From: Egibacteraceae bacterium
Lineage (GTDB): Bacteria; Actinomycetota; Nitriliruptoria; Euzebyales; Egibacteraceae
Assembly (NCBI GenBank): GCA_030446775.1
Contig: JAUJMQ010000001.1
Coordinates: forward strand, 80,497-144,496
Length of the DNA stretch: 64,000 nucleotides
Reading direction: 5' to 3'
Positions 8,252 through 17,907 of this stretch are shown piece after piece. Position 1 is the first letter of the stretch; every line of letters begins with the position of its first letter. Under the pieces are notes generated by a model. That model was given only the letters and a program-made list of their open reading frames with translations, was not told the origin of the DNA and made no database searches. The translations under genes were made by a program, and so were the position numbers.

Positions 8252-10140
8252 ATGGGCGTGGGGTGCACCGCCGGGCACGTCGACCGCGGCCAGGCGCCGC
8301 GCGTGCGCGGCCGGGCGGGCCTGGGGCCCGACCGCTTCGCCGCGGGCCGCCGGCGGGGGCTGACGATCGACCTGGGGTTCGCGTGGACCGACCTGGCGGG
8401 GCCGTCGGGTCCGCCGCGCACCGTCGCCTTCGTCGACCTGCCGGGGCACGAGCGCTTCATCGGCAACATGCTCGCCGGCGCCGGTGCGGTCGACCTCGCG
8501 CTGTTCGTCGTCGCCGCCGACGAGGGCTGGATGCCCCAGAGCGGCGAGCACCTGGAGATCCTCGACCTGCTCGGGGTGACCCGAGGGTTGGTCGTGTTGA
8601 CGAAGGCCGACACCGTCGACGACGACACGCTGGCGGTGGCCGCCGAGCTGGTCGCCGAGCAGCTCGCCGGCACCGCCTTCGCGGGCGTCGAGACCGTGGC
8701 GGTCTCGGCGGTCACCGGCGCCGGGATGCCGGAGCTCGTCGCGCGGCTCGTCGCGGTGGTGGACGCCGCACCGCAGCCGGTGAACCGCGGCCGGCCACGG
8801 CTGTGGGTGGACCGCTCGTTCACCGTGCGCGGCGCGGGCACCGTCGTCACCGGCACCCTGGCGGGCGGACCGGTCGCCACCGGTGACGAGCTCGCGGTGC
8901 TGCCCGCGGGCCGGCGGGTGCGGGCACGGGGGCTGCAGTCGCTCGGCGCCGCGGTCGCGGTCGCGCCCGCCGGCAGCCGGGTCGCGGTCAACCTCGTCGG
9001 CGTGGACCGCGCGGACGTCGTGCGCGGCGACGCGCTCGGCACGCCCGGCCAGTGGCTCGCCGCGGACGCGCTCGACGCGCAGGTCCGGGCGCTGCCTGGC
9101 CGCGAGATCGGGCGCAGGGGCGCCTGGCACGTCCACGCCGGCTCGGCGGAGCGGCTGGCGCGCGTCGCCCCGCTGCTGGGCCGTCCCGTGACCGGCGACG
9201 GGTTCGTGCGCGTCCAGCTCGACCGGCCGCTGCCGCTGACCGCCGGTGACCGCTTCGTCCTGCGGGAGGCGGGCCGGCGCGCGACCATCGGCGGCGGGGT
9301 GGTGCTCGACCCTGACCCGGTGCAGCCACGCGGCCGGCCGGCCGGTCGGCTCGCGCGGACGCCCTGCGCCGCCGCGCCGCCGCGCTGGAGGCAGACGACC
9401 GCGCCGCCCTGCTGGCGCTCCACGTCACGGAGCGCGGCGCGGCCGACGCCGCCCGTGCGGCCGCCGGGGTGGGGCTGACCGCCGGCGACGCCGCGGCGGC
9501 GGCCAGGTCCGCCGGTCTGCTCGCGCTCGGCACCGCGTGGGCGTCACCCGCGGCGGCGGCCCGCTGGTCGGCAGCGGTGACCGAGGCGCTGCGCGCGCAC
9601 CACCGGGCCAACCCCGTCGACCGGGTGGCGCCCAAGGACGTCGCGGTACGCGCGGCACTGGCGGCGGGCTGCCCGGCAGACCTCACGCCGGCGCTGCTGG
9701 ATGTGTTGACGGCTGTGGGCCGGGTCGCGACGGAGCGCGGCGGTGTCCGCGACGCCGGCCACGCGGTCCGGCTGGACCCGCGGCAGGCGACCGCCCGTGA
9801 CGCGCTGCTCGCCGCGCTCGCCGCGGACCCGTTCTCACCTCCGGGGCTGAACGACGCCGCCGCCCGCGCCGGCGCGGCCGCCCCCCTCGTGCGCGAGATG
9901 GAAGCCGCCGGCGACCTCGTCCGCCTCGCCCCGGACCTCGCGGTCACCCCTGCCGCCCTCGACGACGCCCTGACGCGCCTGCGCGACGCCTACCGGACCG
10001 AGGGCCCCCTCACCGCCGCCCGGGCCAAACAGGTCCTGGGCACGTCCCGCAAGTACGCCCTGCCGATCCTCGAAGAGCTCGACCGCCGCGGCGCGACCCG
10101 CCGCAGCGGCGACACCCGCAGCGTGGTGCAGCCGCCCTGA
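8252..10140 (+). CDS. selB: Selenocysteine-specific elongation factor SelB, degenerate P-loop and one frameshift
   Basis: GTPase delivering Sec-tRNA to the ribosome at UGA via the SECIS element. After TAGHVD the expected P-loop GKS is replaced by RGQAP, so the nucleotide-binding Lys and Ser are missing. The same register resumes at RRGLTIDLGFAW. The remaining G motifs are intact (DLPGHERF, LTKAD), as are the beta-barrel domains (RGAGTVVTGTLAGG). Around 9330-9350 the frame shifts; the continuing frame gives ADALRRRAAALEADDRAAL and the winged-helix domains, ending with the SelB hallmark TSRKYALPILEELDRRG. ATG 8252 follows an overlapping GTG at 8249. Loss of P-loop function or clustered base errors must be separated by resequencing. 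Confidence 0.87.
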
Positions 10141-10176
10141 CGGCGCGGGATGCGCCGGGGCGGGCGCCGGCCCAGG

Positions 10177-11278
10177 TCAGTCCCCACCGCTCGAGACAGT
10201 GACCTGGACCCCGTCGGCGTGGTGACTCGAGATCCGAGAGCCGTCCTCGTCGCAGTCCTGGCCTCCGAAGACGACGACCGCCGCACCGGTCCACCGAGGC
10301 GTCCGCATCGCAGCGCCCGGCCGCGAGGCCGACGTCCGACGCGGCGATCACGTCGCGGTCCGGCCGGTAGACGAAGCTCCCGCCGCCCATCCCGCCGAGA
10401 ACGACGAGCTCGGTGCCCGTCCACGCCAGCGCGCTGCGGTAGTCGACAGCCATGGGCAGGGGCGGCAAGGACCGCCACGAGTCGGTCGCCGGGTCGTACG
10501 CGGCGGCGTCGCGCCGCATGTGCGGGCCGGCCGAACCGCCCAGGACGACCATCTGCGTCCCGGTCCACGCGGCGACGTGGCGGTGGCGGGCCGGCAGCGG
10601 GGAGCGCGCCAGCCGACGCCAGGTGCCGTTCGCGGGGTTGTAGGCCGCGCCGTCGGCGAAGTCCCCGGCGGCCAGGTCGGTGCCGCCCCACACGAGCAGC
10701 TCGCGACCGCTCCAGACCGCGGTGTGCCACTGCCGACTCGCCAGGGGACCGGCGGGAAAGGTGGCCCAGCGATCGGTGGCGGGGTCGTAGGCGGCGGCCT
10801 GGACCGGCAGCTCCGGCTGGTGGTCGACGCCGCCCCACAGCAACAGCCGCTGGCCCGTCCATGCGACCGCCACCGCGGCTCCCGCCCGCAGTGGTGGCGC
10901 CGGAAGCCGCCGCCATCGGTTGTCTGCGGCGTTGTACGCCGCCCCGCGCAGCCCGCCTTCGCCCCAGGGCTGTCCGATGACGACGACGTCCTCACCGGTC
11001 CACACGGCATGGTCGGCGTACCCGCCTGGCCAGGGGACGTCCGGGAGGCGACGCCAGCGGGAGGTGGTGGGGTCGAAGGCCGCGGCATCGTCGAGCAGTC
11101 GCGCGCCGAGCATCGTCTTGGTCCCGGTCTCGGGGCTCCAGCCGTATCCCGCCTCGGGCAGCTCGCTGGTCTCGTCGACCGCTTCGATCCGCAGGCCGCC
11201 CAGCACGACGAGCTCCTCACCGGTCCACACGCTGGGACGCGAGCCGGCTGCGCCGGCCCGCGTTCCTACCCCGTGCAT
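10177..11278 (-). CDS. Kelch-repeat beta-propeller protein, one apparent frameshift
   Basis: A row of five to six kelch-like blades of about 48 residues, each with a W-x-G strand and paired glycines: SVWTGEELVVLGG, HAVWTGEDVVVIG, VAWTGQRLLLWGG, AVWSGRELLVWGG, AAWTGTQMVVLGG and ALAWTGTELVVLGG. Inter-blade segments read AAYDPATDRW. Near 10311-10340 the frame shifts and a final blade (PRWTGAAVVVFGGQD) continues in the new frame, ending SSGGD at a TGA. The chosen ATG at 11278 begins directly at the first blade with no signal peptide, so the 5' end may also be incomplete. It converges with selB. Function unknown; kelch propellers usually bind proteins or glycans. Confidence 0.75.
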
Positions 11279-11384
11279 CCATGTCTGCCGGACAAGACGC
11301 CTGCCGGGCGGGCGACGTTCACCCCGGCCCGCGTACCCCGCTCGCAAGACCGGCACGTCGCCGAGGGCTTGAGGGGCCGCCACA

Positions 11385-11448
11385 CCCGCCTTGTTCGGAT
11401 CGGTTTCCTCCCGGAAACCGATCAGAACAGACTCCAGGGTGGGGCGGG
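11385..11448 (-). terminator. Long hairpin downstream of ridA (family member 2)
   Basis: The core inverted repeat at 11392-11429 has 17-base arms with one mismatch and a four-base loop. Outer CCCGCC/GGCGGG arms (11443-11448 and 11385-11390) extend it. Read on the minus strand it begins right after the ridA stop. It shares with the selA hairpin the order CCCGC, CACC, TGTTCTG, variable inner arm, GAACAA, GCGGG, TGTGG, although the inner arms differ. Likely a transcription terminator for ridA; no T-run follows. Confidence 0.6.
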
Positions 11449-11910
11449 TCAGGTCACCTCGACGACGGCCTCGACCTCGACAGGGGTGTCCAGCGGCAGG
11501 GTGGGGGCGCCGACGGCCGATCGGGCGTGAACGCCGGCGTCGCCGAAGACGTCCACCATGAGCTCGGAGGCCCCGTTGGCCACGATGTGCTGCTCGGTGA
11601 ACGACGGGTGGCTGGAGACGAACACCGTCAGCTTGACCACCCGCCGCACCCGCGACAGGTCGCCGAGCGCCGCCTTGAGCTGGGACAGGACGTTGATCGC
11701 GCACTGCCGGGCGCAGCGGACACCGACGCCGGTCTCGACCTCCGCGCCGAGCTTGCCGGTGGCCACCAGCCCGCCGTCGCCGACGGCGACCTGCCCGGCG
11801 GTGAACAGCAGCGACCCGGTCTGGACGGTCGGGACGTAGGCGGCGGCCGGCGCGGGCGCCTCGGGCAGCTCGATGCCGAGCTCGGCGAGACGCTCCTCGG
11901 GGGTGGCCAC
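11449..11910 (-). CDS. RidA family protein (YjgF/YER057c/UK114)
   Basis: A 153-aa RidA-like protein, the family that hydrolyses reactive enamine/imine intermediates of PLP enzymes. Family blocks visible are PAAAYVPTVQTGSLLFTAGQVAV near residue 22, a QCAINVLSQLKAALGDL helix near 88, and a C-terminal segment SAVGAPTLPLDTPVEVEAVVE near 130. The canonical catalytic Arg position reads as Ala-Val-Gly here, so it belongs to one of the non-deaminating subgroups (Rv3678c-like). The GTG start is preceded two bases upstream by the stop of the miniprotein gene, so the two are coupled. It is followed by a strong hairpin. Confidence 0.88.
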   Translation of the reverse strand: MATPEERLAELGIELPEAPAPAAAYVPTVQTGSLLFTAGQVAVGDGGLVATGKLGAEVETGVGVRCARQCAINVLSQLKAALGDLSRVRRVVKLTVFVSSHPSFTEQHIVANGASELMVDVFGDAGVHARSAVGAPTLPLDTPVEVEAVVEVT

Positions 11911-11912
11911 CG

Positions 11913-12050
11913 CTAGCCCTTCGGCCGCTTGAAGTAGGCGACGTTGTCGACGACGGCGACGAGCTCGTAGCCCTCGTCACCCCAGTTGTTGAGGATTTCC
12001 TGCAGCGCGTGGCTGATCAGCGGGGCGGTGGCGTACTCCCACTTGGGCAT
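11913..12050 (-). CDS. DUF4177-like miniprotein, 45 aa
   Basis: Very short gene reading MPKWEYATAPLIS, then HALQEILNNWGDEGYELVAV and a C-terminal AYFKRPKG. This matches the DUF4177-type miniproteins that precede ridA in many actinobacteria (Rv3678A-like): a W-E-Y strand, an amphipathic helix with NNWG, and a closing strand before KRPKG. ATG 12048-12050 is used; the stop TAG lies two bases before the ridA GTG, indicating a two-gene operon. No frame damage. Function unknown; conservation next to ridA suggests a linked role. Confidence 0.85.
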   Translation of the reverse strand: MPKWEYATAPLISHALQEILNNWGDEGYELVAVVDNVAYFKRPKG

Positions 12051-12109
12051 CGCGAGGCTTCCTGTCGCCGACGTCGGGTCGGCGCAACCTACTCCAGCCG
12101 GGCCAGGGA

Positions 12110-12163
12110 CTGTCTCCCGAAGGGAGTCGTGGAAACGAGCCGCCCGCGTTTGAGGTGCGTGCT
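12110..12163 (+). repeat. Dispersed 3'-end repeat, copy A
   Basis: About 54 bases beginning CTGTCTCCCGAAGGGAGTCG and ending TTTGAGGTGCGTGC. It has a five-base-pair hairpin (CTCCC-GAA-GGGAG) and a G/C-rich second half around GAGCCGCCCGCG. It abuts the lipoprotein stop codon on the opposite strand and lies between that gene and the miniprotein gene. Copies B, C and D and a related tandem are listed separately. Confidence 0.75.
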
Positions 12164-12729
12164 AGCCCTCCGCGTCGTCCTTGGCCCGCGCGGCGCCGTC
12201 GACGATGGCGCGGTCGCCCACGGGCGCGGACAGCTCCACGGTGGCCCGCTTGGCGAGCGCGATCGCGATGCACGCGCCCGCGTCCGGCTGGGCGCCCTCG
12301 CGCACGGTGACGACGATCCGCCGGCGGGTCTCGGTCACGTCGACCTCTGCACGGCTCGACGCCCGACCACCAGCGGACCGTCACCTGCCGGCCGCGGGCG
12401 CGCGCCCGTTCCCAGGGGACCGGGTGGACGTCGGTGAGGCCCTCGGGTCGCGGCAGGACGGTCACGGCCGTGGGCTCGGACGGGGGCTCGGCTGGGGGCT
12501 CGCCCGGCGCCGGGCAGTCGGGGGTGTCCAGCACGGCGGGGTTCGCGGCGTCGTCGTGCGGGCAGAGGATCTCGCCGCTGCCGACCGATCCCGCCGAACC
12601 CCCACCCGTCGGCGCCACGTCGGCCGGCCGGCCCGTGTCGCCGGGACCGATGGTCACCGACGTGCCGGCGGTGGTGCCGCAGGCGGTCAGGACCATGGCG
12701 AGCAGGACAGCGGTGACGATGGCGCGCAC
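12162..12729 (-). CDS. Putative lipoprotein, one apparent frameshift
   Basis: Secreted lipoprotein with signal peptide VRAIVTAVLLAMVLTACG; the lipobox LTAC gives Cys-16. A low-complexity Gly/Pro/Ser linker follows, then a domain with VTVRWWSGVEPC, a pattern seen in actinobacterial lipoproteins of unknown function. Near base 12355 the frame changes; the new frame reads VDVTETRRRIVVTVREGA, ACIAIALAKRATVELSAP and ends DDAEG at a TAG. The start GTG has GGGAGGAACC immediately ahead. The shift looks like a sequence error since both sides read like one domain. It sits upstream of the miniprotein-RidA pair. Confidence 0.7.
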
Positions 12730-12833
12730 GGGTTCCTCCCTCGGCGGTCGAGGGGGTACGACGTCACCGCTGCCGGCAGGGTTCCCGCCGCCCACCCCAT
12801 AGGGCCGCCGGCCGAGCCGACCCGTGACAGTCC

Positions 12834-13151
12834 CTACGACGCGACGCGCCGGCCCGCCAGCAGGTGCTTGCGCTCGATCTCGGAGCGGCCGCCCCACACG
12901 CCGTGCGGCTCGCGGACCGTCAAGGCCCAGTCCAGGCACTCGACGCGGACAGGGCAGCGCTCGCAGATGGCCTTCGCCTTGGCTTCGCGGGCCTCGCGCT
13001 CGGGCTTGTGCTCGAAATGGGAGGGCGGAAAGAAGACGGTGGAGTCCTCCGCCCGGCACAGGCCGCGCTGCTGCCACTCCGTCCTGGGCGCCGCTCCCAG
13101 CTGCGCCACTGCTGCCATCGCTGCCTCGCCGTCGAATGCGGTTTCCGTCAC
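12834..13151 (-). CDS. WhiB-family transcriptional regulator
   Basis: A 105-aa WhiB-like iron-sulfur regulator. Four cysteines bind the [4Fe-4S] cluster: one in RGLCRAED (near residue 32), two in ICERCPV and one in VECLDW. The beta-turn motif GVWGG follows near residue 86 and a basic C-terminal tail (RKHLLAGRR) contacts DNA. Its position between the RidA group and the ArsA ATPase pair recalls whiB4 in mycobacteria, although slipin and NfeD genes intervene. Start is GTG. A TATACA-like -10 can be seen about 20 bases upstream on the minus strand, without a clear -35. Confidence 0.93.
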   Translation of the reverse strand: MTETAFDGEAAMAAVAQLGAAPRTEWQQRGLCRAEDSTVFFPPSHFEHKPEREAREAKAKAICERCPVRVECLDWALTVREPHGVWGGRSEIERKHLLAGRRVAS

Positions 13152-13213
13152 CGAGGGTACGGCCGGGCCGCCCCGTTGTATAGAGGCAGTTAGAGGGGCA
13201 GGTCCGCGGCCGC

Positions 13214-13984
13214 TCAGCGCTCCTGGCCGCCGAAGGCCGCCTTGAACGGCCCGAGCAGCTCGATCGGAATCGGCAGCACGAGCGTGGAGTTCTTCTCAGC
13301 GGCGACCTCGGTCATCGTCTGCAACATCCGCAGCTGGTAGGCGATGGGGTGCTCGGCGATGACCGCCGCCGCGTCGGCGAGCTTCTGTGCCGCCTGGAAC
13401 TCGCCCTCGGCGTTGATGATCTTCGCGCGTCGGTCGCGCTCGGCCTCGGCCTGGCGCCCCATGGCGCGCTGGATCTCCGTCGGCAGCGCCACGTCCTTGA
13501 TCTCCACGAGCGTGACCTTCACGCCCCACGGCTCGGTGAGGTCGTCGACGATGGCCTGGATCTGGCTGTTGAGCCGGTCGCGCTCGCTGAGCAGCTCGTC
13601 GAGGTCGGCCGTCCCGCACACGCTCCGCAGGGTCGTCTGGGCCACCTGGGAGGTGCCGAACAGGTAGTTCTGGATCGCGACGGTCGCCTTGACCGGTTCG
13701 AAGACGTTGAAGTACACGACCGCGTCGACGCGCACGGTGACGTTGTCGCGGGTGATGATGTCCTGCGCCGGCACGTTCATCGTGACTGTCTGCAGGTTCA
13801 CCTTCTGCATGCGGTCGATGAGCGGGATGATGAAGAACAGTCCCGGCCCCTTGGCGCCGGCGATGACGCGCCCGAGGCGGAAGATCACCCCTCGCTCGTA
13901 CTCCTGGACGATGCGGATCGACGACGCCAGGGCCACGAGCAGCACGAACGCGATGACAGCGGTGGCGAGCAGGCCGGTGGTCAC
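13214..13984 (-). CDS. Slipin (SPFH/band 7 membrane scaffold protein)
   Basis: Stomatin-like protein, 256 aa. It has an N-terminal membrane segment (about residues 5-24), then the SPFH domain with [16 protein letters not shown] near 23, [11 protein letters not shown] near 47, the slipin block [15 protein letters not shown] and a long Ala/Glu-rich coiled region (residues 190-230). Slipins form oligomers in the membrane and are processed by the NfeD protease encoded just upstream (start 45 bases after the nfeD stop), so this is a classical nfeD-slipin operon. Frame is clean. Confidence 0.94.
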   Translation of the reverse strand: MTTGLLATAVIAFVLLVALASSIRIVQEYERGVIFRLGRVIAGAKGPGLFFIIPLIDRMQKVNLQTVTMNVPAQDIITRDNVTVRVDAVVYFNVFEPVKATVAIQNYLFGTSQVAQTTLRSVCGTADLDELLSERDRLNSQIQAIVDDLTEPWGVKVTLVEIKDVALPTEIQRAMGRQAEAERDRRAKIINAEGEFQAAQKLADAAAVIAEHPIAYQLRMLQTMTEVAAEKNSTLVLPIPIELLGPFKAAFGGQER

Positions 13985-14029
13985 GGGTTGCTCCTTGCGG
14001 CTGGTTGCGGCGGCTTGACGGCCGCCGCC

Positions 14030-15484
14030 TCACCCGACCGTAGCCGAGTCCGGCTCTTCGACGAGCTCGACGTCCAGGGTGAGCCGGTCGTTCATCCCGA
14101 GCACGCGCACCTTCGTGCCGGTCGGGACCCGCCCGGCGCCGTCGGGAGCGCGGGCCCGCCACAGTGCCCCGTCGACGAAGACGTGGCCCTCGGGGTTCAG
14201 CATCGACCGCACGACGCCCACCTTGCCGGGCAGCGACTCCGCGCCCACGAGCGCCTGCGTGCCCTGGGCGCGCAGCACCGTCGTCATGATCACGACGAAG
14301 AACGCGACGGTGAACGCGACCACGGGCAGGATGACCCACGCCGACACCCGCAGCACCTCGGGGCCGGTGAACAGCAGGAACGAGCCGACGGTGACGGCGA
14401 TCGCTCCCCCCGCGGTGAGCGCGCCCAGGCCGGCGACGGCCAGGTCGATCGCGAGCAGCGCCAGCCCCAGCACGAGCAGCCCCAACGCGAGCCAGCTCAC
14501 CGGCAGCACCGACAGCCCGTACAGCCCCAGCCCGAGCAGCACGAGCCCGCAGACCCCGGCGACGCCGAAGCCCGGCTGGAACACCTCGAACAGCAGCGCC
14601 AGCGTGCCGCCGATCAGCAGCAGGTAGGCCAGCGTCGGGTTCGCCACCGTGTGCAGCACCCGGCGCACGAGGCCGAGGTTGTTGAAACGGACGTTGGCGT
14701 CGGTCGTGTCGACGTCCAAGGTGCGCTCGACAGGCGCGCCGTCCCCGCTCACGGTCACCTCCCGTCCGTCCAGGGCCGCGAGGACGTCGGGCAGCGTGGC
14801 GGCGACGAGGTCGACGACCTGCTCGTCGACCGCCTCCGAGGCGGTCAGGATCCGGACGTCGTCGCGGTCGATCCCGGGCGGCAGCAGCGCGTCGGCAGGC
14901 AGCGCCGGCGCGTCCCCGACGGCCACGACCGCGCCGTCGCGCACGGCCGCACGCGCGAAGTCCTCGCTGCGCCCCCGCAGGCGCGCCAGCGCCACCAGAC
15001 GGGCCTCGGCGCTGTTGACGGCCTTCGCCGCGAGGTCGTCGCCTCCGAGGTCGACAGGCGTCGCGGCACCGATCGTCGTGGCGGGGGCGACGGCCAGCAC
15101 GTGGGAGGCGTAGGCGATGTAGGTACCGGCGCTGGCCGCCTGCGCGCCCGACGGCCCCACCCACGTGACGACCGGCACCTCGCTGGCCGTGATGACGTCG
15201 ACCACCTCCTGCATCGACACGCCGAGCCCGCCGGGAGTGTCCATCTGCACGACCACGGCCTCGACGTCCTGGTCTGCGGCCACCGCGAGTCGCTCGCGCA
15301 GGAAGTCGGCGATCGTCTGGTCGATGATCCCCTCGACCTCGACGACGTCGATGACGGTGCCCGAGCCCTGCGCCGACGCCGAGGACGAAGGACCCGCGAC
15401 GAGCATGCCCGCGAGCACGAGCAGGGCGCCAAGCCGGACACGGACGCGGCGGCCCTGGCCGCCTCCAGCACGACGGGAGGACAT
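14030..15484 (-). CDS. NfeD-type membrane serine protease
   Basis: Long-form NfeD (NfeD1b), 484 aa. A signal peptide ([14 protein letters not shown]) leads to a ClpP-like serine protease domain with [12 protein letters not shown] and the nucleophile region [12 protein letters not shown] near residue 110. Five to six transmembrane helices span about 270-410 and a C-terminal OB-fold NfeD domain carries [18 protein letters not shown]. It is the protease partner of the adjacent slipin. ATG 15482-15484 is chosen because it precedes the signal peptide; the open frame extends upstream without family sequence. Divergent from the ArsA genes. Confidence 0.93.
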   Translation of the reverse strand: MSSRRAGGGQGRRVRVRLGALLVLAGMLVAGPSSSASAQGSGTVIDVVEVEGIIDQTIADFLRERLAVAADQDVEAVVVQMDTPGGLGVSMQEVVDVITASEVPVVTWVGPSGAQAASAGTYIAYASHVLAVAPATTIGAATPVDLGGDDLAAKAVNSAEARLVALARLRGRSEDFARAAVRDGAVVAVGDAPALPADALLPPGIDRDDVRILTASEAVDEQVVDLVAATLPDVLAALDGREVTVSGDGAPVERTLDVDTTDANVRFNNLGLVRRVLHTVANPTLAYLLLIGGTLALLFEVFQPGFGVAGVCGLVLLGLGLYGLSVLPVSWLALGLLVLGLALLAIDLAVAGLGALTAGGAIAVTVGSFLLFTGPEVLRVSAWVILPVVAFTVAFFVVIMTTVLRAQGTQALVGAESLPGKVGVVRSMLNPEGHVFVDGALWRARAPDGAGRVPTGTKVRVLGMNDRLTLDVELVEEPDSATVG

Positions 15485-15605
15485 GACCCCAGGGTAACCG
15501 CCACCTGCGACCGCTCCGGCGGGAGCGACGGCCGGCGGCGGGGTACATCCTGGGAGGCCGCGCACCGTCACGACCCCCTCCCCCGCCGGAAGGTCGCCTC
15601 CGCCC

Positions 15606-16583
15606 GTGGACCTGTCCAACCTGCTCGACCCACGGCTGCTCATCGTCACCGGCAAGGGCGGCGTGGGAAAGTCATCGGTCGCCGCGGCGCTCGCCGTCGC
15701 CGCCGCGCGCTCGGGCCGGCGCACCTGCCTGGTCGAGGTCGAGGGCCGCCAGACCTTCTCCCGGCTGTTCTCGACCCCCGCCTGGAGCTTCTCCGAGACG
15801 GAGTTCCGTCCCGGGTTGTTCGGGCTGTCGGTCGACCCCGAGGCGTCGCTGCGCGAGTACCTCGACATGTTCTACGGCGCGCGCCGGGTGGCCCGCTTCG
15901 TGTCGCACAACTCGGCGGTGGAGTTCGCCACCGCGGCCGCCCCCGGCATCAAGGACGTCCTGCTGATCGGCAAGGTCAAGGAGATGGAGCGTCGCCGCCG
16001 GCCCGACGGGCACTTCACCTACGACCTCGTCGTCCTCGACGCGCCGCCCACCGGACGCATCGTCAACTTTCTGCGCGCCCCCGACGCCACCACCGAGCTG
16101 GTCAGCGTCGGCCCGATCCGTCAGCAGGCGCAGTCGCTCGTCGACCTGCTGCTGGACCCGGCCCGGACGGCGGTGACCCTGGTGACGCTGCTCGAGGAGA
16201 TGCCGGTCACCGAGACGGCCGAGAGCGCCGCCGCGCTGCGGGAGCTGGGCGTGGCGGTCGGCCCCGTGCTGGTCAACCGGGTGCTGGACGAGCGCATCGG
16301 CGACGCGGAGGCCAAGGCGCTGGCCGAGATGGGGGCACCCGACCTGCGCGAGCTGCTCGCAGCCGCCGACCTGCCGGTGGACGACGCCGCGGCGCAGGCC
16401 CTGCTCGAAGCCGGCGACGGGCACCTGCGCCGGGTGGACCTGCAGCGCCGGATGCGGGGCGAGCTGTCGCGGCGGGTCGCGCTGCCCACGCTGGAGCTGC
16501 CCTACGTGTGGGCCGACAGGTTCGGCGACGCGGAGGTCGGGCGTCTCGCCGACGTCGTCGAGACCGCGCTGGGAGACGCGTGA
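15606..16583 (+). CDS. ArsA/Get3-like ATPase, first of a pair (Rv3679-like)
   Basis: Deviant-Walker ATPase of the ArsA/Get3 family, 325 aa. P-loop [14 protein letters not shown] at residues 16-29, switch regions [11 protein letters not shown] and [14 protein letters not shown], and a C-terminal A-loop-like [11 protein letters not shown]. In actinobacteria this protein pairs with a second ArsA-like ATPase (Rv3679/Rv3680), and the pair forms a heteromeric soluble complex rather than an arsenite pump. No arsenic gene is nearby. The stop overlaps the next GTG by four bases, giving strict coupling. Confidence 0.92.
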   Translation: MDLSNLLDPRLLIVTGKGGVGKSSVAAALAVAAARSGRRTCLVEVEGRQTFSRLFSTPAWSFSETEFRPGLFGLSVDPEASLREYLDMFYGARRVARFVSHNSAVEFATAAAPGIKDVLLIGKVKEMERRRRPDGHFTYDLVVLDAPPTGRIVNFLRAPDATTELVSVGPIRQQAQSLVDLLLDPARTAVTLVTLLEEMPVTETAESAAALRELGVAVGPVLVNRVLDERIGDAEAKALAEMGAPDLRELLAAADLPVDDAAAQALLEAGDGHLRRVDLQRRMRGELSRRVALPTLELPYVWADRFGDAEVGRLADVVETALGDA

Positions 16584-17774
16584 CAGGGCGCGACCGGCTC
16601 GCCGCCGCCCGCGCCCGGGCCTCGGGCGAGGTGGTGGACCGGCGCCACATCATCGAGTGCACGGGCTCGGGCGGGGTCGGCAAGACGACGGCCCCCGCGA
16701 CGCTCGCCCTGGGCGCCGCGCGGGCGGGGCGGCGGACGATCGTGCTGACGATCGACCCGGCGCGGCGGCTCGCGCAGTCGCTGGGCCTGAGCTCGCTGGA
16801 CAACCGGCCCCGGCCCGTCGCGGGCGTCGACGGGCTCGACGCGATGATGCTGGACATGAAGCGGACCTTCGACGAGGTCATCGACCGGCATGCCGGTGAC
16901 GCCGGCCGCGCCGAACGCATCAAGAGCAACCGCTTCTACCAGCAGCTGTCGGACTCGCTGGCCGGGACGCAGGAGTACATGGCCATGGAGAAGCTGGGCC
17001 AGCTCAAGAGCGAGGCCGGATTACTTGGCGTTGGAGAAGCTGCACGACCTGCACTCGGCCGGCAGCTACGACTGCATCGTCATCGACACGCCCCCGACGC
17101 GCAACGCGCTGGACTTCCTCGACGCGCCCCGCCGCCTCACCGACTTCCTCGAGGGCCGCTTCCTGAGGATGTTCCTCGCGCCGAGCATGGCCGCGGGCAG
17201 GCTCGCCACCCGGGCGGTCGGGCTGGGCACGGGGCTGTTCATGCGCGCCGCGTCGCGCATCACCGGCCAGGCGCTGCTGGCCGACCTCGCCGAGTTCTTC
17301 CAGTCGTTCGAGGGGATGTACGAGGGCTTCAAGCGGCGCGCGCAGGCCGTCTACAAACTGCTGCAGAGCCCCGGGGCGGCCTTCGTCGTGGTCGCCACCC
17401 CCGAGGTGCCAGCGCTGCGTGAGGCCCGCTACTTCCTCGAACGCCTGGAGTCCGACGGGATGCCGACCGCCGGGCTCGTCGTCAACCGGGTCACGCCGCC
17501 GCCGCCGGCCGGGCTGGCGGCGCTGGACCGCGCCGACGCCCTCGCCGCCGCGTCCCGGCTCGACGGCGGCGGTCCCGAGCGCCGGGCGGCCGCCGAGCTG
17601 CTGCGGCTGCACGTCGACCGGCTGGACGTCACCCGCCGCGAGCGCAAGGCGATCGCCGCGGCGTTGCACGGCATCGACCCGCAGATCCTCGTCGAGGTCG
17701 ACCTGCGCGCCACCGACGTCCACGACCTGGCCGGCCTCACCGCGGTGGGCCGCCAGCTCTACGGGACCACCTGA
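16580..17774 (+). CDS. ArsA/Get3-like ATPase, second of the pair (Rv3680-like), internal duplication with frameshift
   Basis: Partner ATPase with P-loop [16 protein letters not shown] and switch I region [16 protein letters not shown]. The N-terminal frame runs to [15 protein letters not shown] near 17015. The next frame restarts with a homologous segment, [15 protein letters not shown], and continues through [19 protein letters not shown] to the stop. The two homologous segments start 46 bases apart (16973 and 17019), and deleting one 46-base unit restores a 382-aa protein. So a diverged tandem duplication, not a random indel, breaks the gene. It may be a recombination scar or an assembly join between two related alleles. 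The start GTG overlaps the upstream stop. Confidence 0.88.
16973..17064 (+). repeat. Diverged 46-bp tandem duplication inside the second ArsA gene
   Basis: Two adjacent 46-base units start at GAGTACATGGCCATGGAG and GATTACTTGGCGTTGGAG. They agree at about 18 of the first 24 bases and less afterwards. They encode homologous peptides (EYMAMEKL versus DYLALEKL). The differences look like those between orthologues, not a fresh slippage. Confidence 0.75.
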
Positions 17775-17907
17775 CGGGGCTACGACCTCGGATCCAAAAG
17801 GTCCGAAAGCCCTTGACGGGGGCGGCGGCGGCCGACACGCTCCACCGGTTCGCCGACCGACGGCGGACCGCCAACGGGCCCGCGCGGGTTCCGGTACGGG
17901 GGACCGC

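Noticed and set aside
13349-16579. Plus-strand frame of about 1,000 codons reading into the ArsA genes
   Set aside because: It is antisense to slipin and NfeD; only the part from 16580 onward is real coding sequence.
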